Shown: positions 6,585 through 6,770 of the stretch, piece after piece | Layout: each line of letters opens with the position of its first letter | How positions within the stretch are numbered: the first letter of the stretch is position 1 | Origin: an uncultured Eubacteriales bacterium | GTDB lineage: Bacteria > Bacillota > Clostridia > Christensenellales > CAG-917 | Direction: 5' to 3' | NCBI GenBank assembly: GCA_900550855.1 | Contig: URTQ01000086.1 | Coordinates: 1 to 6,770 of the forward strand | Length of the DNA stretch: 6,770 nucleotides | Position numbers and translations under genes: made by a program | Notes under the pieces: model-generated | Told to the model about the DNA's origin: nothing | What the model saw: the letters and a program-made list of their open reading frames with translations, nothing else | The model's database searches: none

Positions 6585-6624
6585 CGTTTAGAATACCGCT
6601 TTTGCAAAAATCGGCATTCTAACG
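6585..6624. repeat. Long imperfect hairpin
   Basis: TAGAATACCG (6589-6598) pairs with CGGCATTCTA (6612-6621) with one A-C mismatch. Pairing extends outward to 6585/6624 with one bulged T, and inward through the self-complementary TTTTGCAAAA (6600-6609). It is not followed by T's on the + strand. On the minus strand it is followed by a moderately T-rich stretch, so it could be a weak terminator for a minus-strand gene from the right, or a DNA-level binding site. Confidence 0.6.
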
Positions 6625-6678
6625 TCAATCGGCAAGCCGTATTTTCGCACTGTTTTGTCGCATATTTTACAAAAATAT

Positions 6679-6699
6679 TTACAAATCTTGCATTTGTAA
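6679..6699. repeat. 8 bp inverted repeat TTACAAAT / ATTTGTAA
   Basis: The arms at 6679-6686 and 6692-6699 are perfect complements around a 5 nt spacer (CTTGC). The layout resembles an operator for a dimeric regulator, but the arms are A/T-rich and could arise by chance in such sequence. Related TTTACAA words occur at 6666 and 6761, and the reverse form TTGTAAA at 6731. Confidence 0.45.
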
Positions 6700-6728
6700 T
6701 GAATTTTATTTTGCACTTTTGTTAAGAA

Positions 6729-6769
6729 TTTTGTAAAAAAATCAAAAAAATATAAAAAAATTTACAAAA
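6729..6769. repeat. Inverted repeat enclosing phased A-tracts
   Basis: TTTTGTAAA (6729-6737) and TTTACAAAA (6761-6769) are perfect 9 bp inverted repeats. Between and overlapping them lie three runs of seven A (6735-6741, 6744-6750, 6754-6760) and a further A run from 6766. Run centres are about 9-11 bp apart, close to one helical turn, the arrangement known to bend DNA. The last run may continue beyond the window. Confidence 0.6.
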
Positions 6770-6770
6770 A

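Larger units (their letters stand above)
6481..6770. other. Gene-free A/T-rich region at the right edge
   Basis: No open reading frame with family resemblance or a credible ribosome binding site is seen on either strand in these 290 nt. A+T content rises toward the end; only 5 of the final 50 bases are G or C. The region contains a long hairpin (6585-6624), a short inverted repeat (6679-6699), a second inverted repeat enclosing phased A-tracts (6729-6769), and several copies of TTTACAA in both orientations. It looks like a regulatory or structural intergenic region whose right-hand gene is outside the window. Confidence 0.6.

Noticed and set aside
6481..6770. CRISPR array or mobile-element end
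   Set aside because: Repeats are short, few and irregular, with no spacers of constant size, no transposase and no target duplication.

Overview
The window is the conserved chromosomal gene cluster beside the replication origin of a Gram-positive-type bacterium. The order is rpmH - rnpA - yidD - yidC - jag(khpB) - mnmE - mnmG, all on the + strand and all apparently intact. Gene order, the lipoprotein-type YidC, the KH/R3H protein Jag and the SigA-like promoter point to Bacillota, most likely an uncultured clostridial lineage. The finer placement is a guess from protein style (enlarged YidC loop, tailed Jag) and cannot be fixed without a database search.

Layout: bases 1-94 are non-coding, and by analogy with Bacillus subtilis they should be part of the rpmH-dnaA intergenic/oriC side; dnaA itself is not in the window. 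A full-consensus promoter (TTGACA, 17 bp spacer, TATAAT) at 95-123 drives an A/T-rich leader of about 67 nt and then rpmH (197-331). rnpA, yidD and yidC follow with a 13 nt gap or with overlapping stop/start codons. jag lies 8 nt after yidC and mnmE 25 nt after jag. A 145 nt A-rich, repeat-containing gap (4444-4588) separates mnmE from mnmG. A strong intrinsic terminator (6446-6480) ends the unit right after mnmG, so rsmG, which often follows mnmG, is not joined to this operon within the window. The last 290 nt hold no credible gene but contain a long hairpin, an inverted repeat and helically phased A-tracts.

Functionally the genes fall into three groups. rpmH and rnpA supply ribosomal protein L34 and the RNase P protein that matures tRNA 5' ends. 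yidD, yidC and jag handle insertion of membrane proteins and RNA-linked control of envelope growth. mnmE and mnmG together make the xm5U34 wobble modification of tRNA.

I found no clearly new biological system. The departures from the ordinary that deserve a look are the roughly 140-residue outside loop of YidC, the long basic tail of Jag, the repeat-rich and T-free gap before mnmG, and the bent-DNA-like, inverted-repeat-rich sequence after the terminator.
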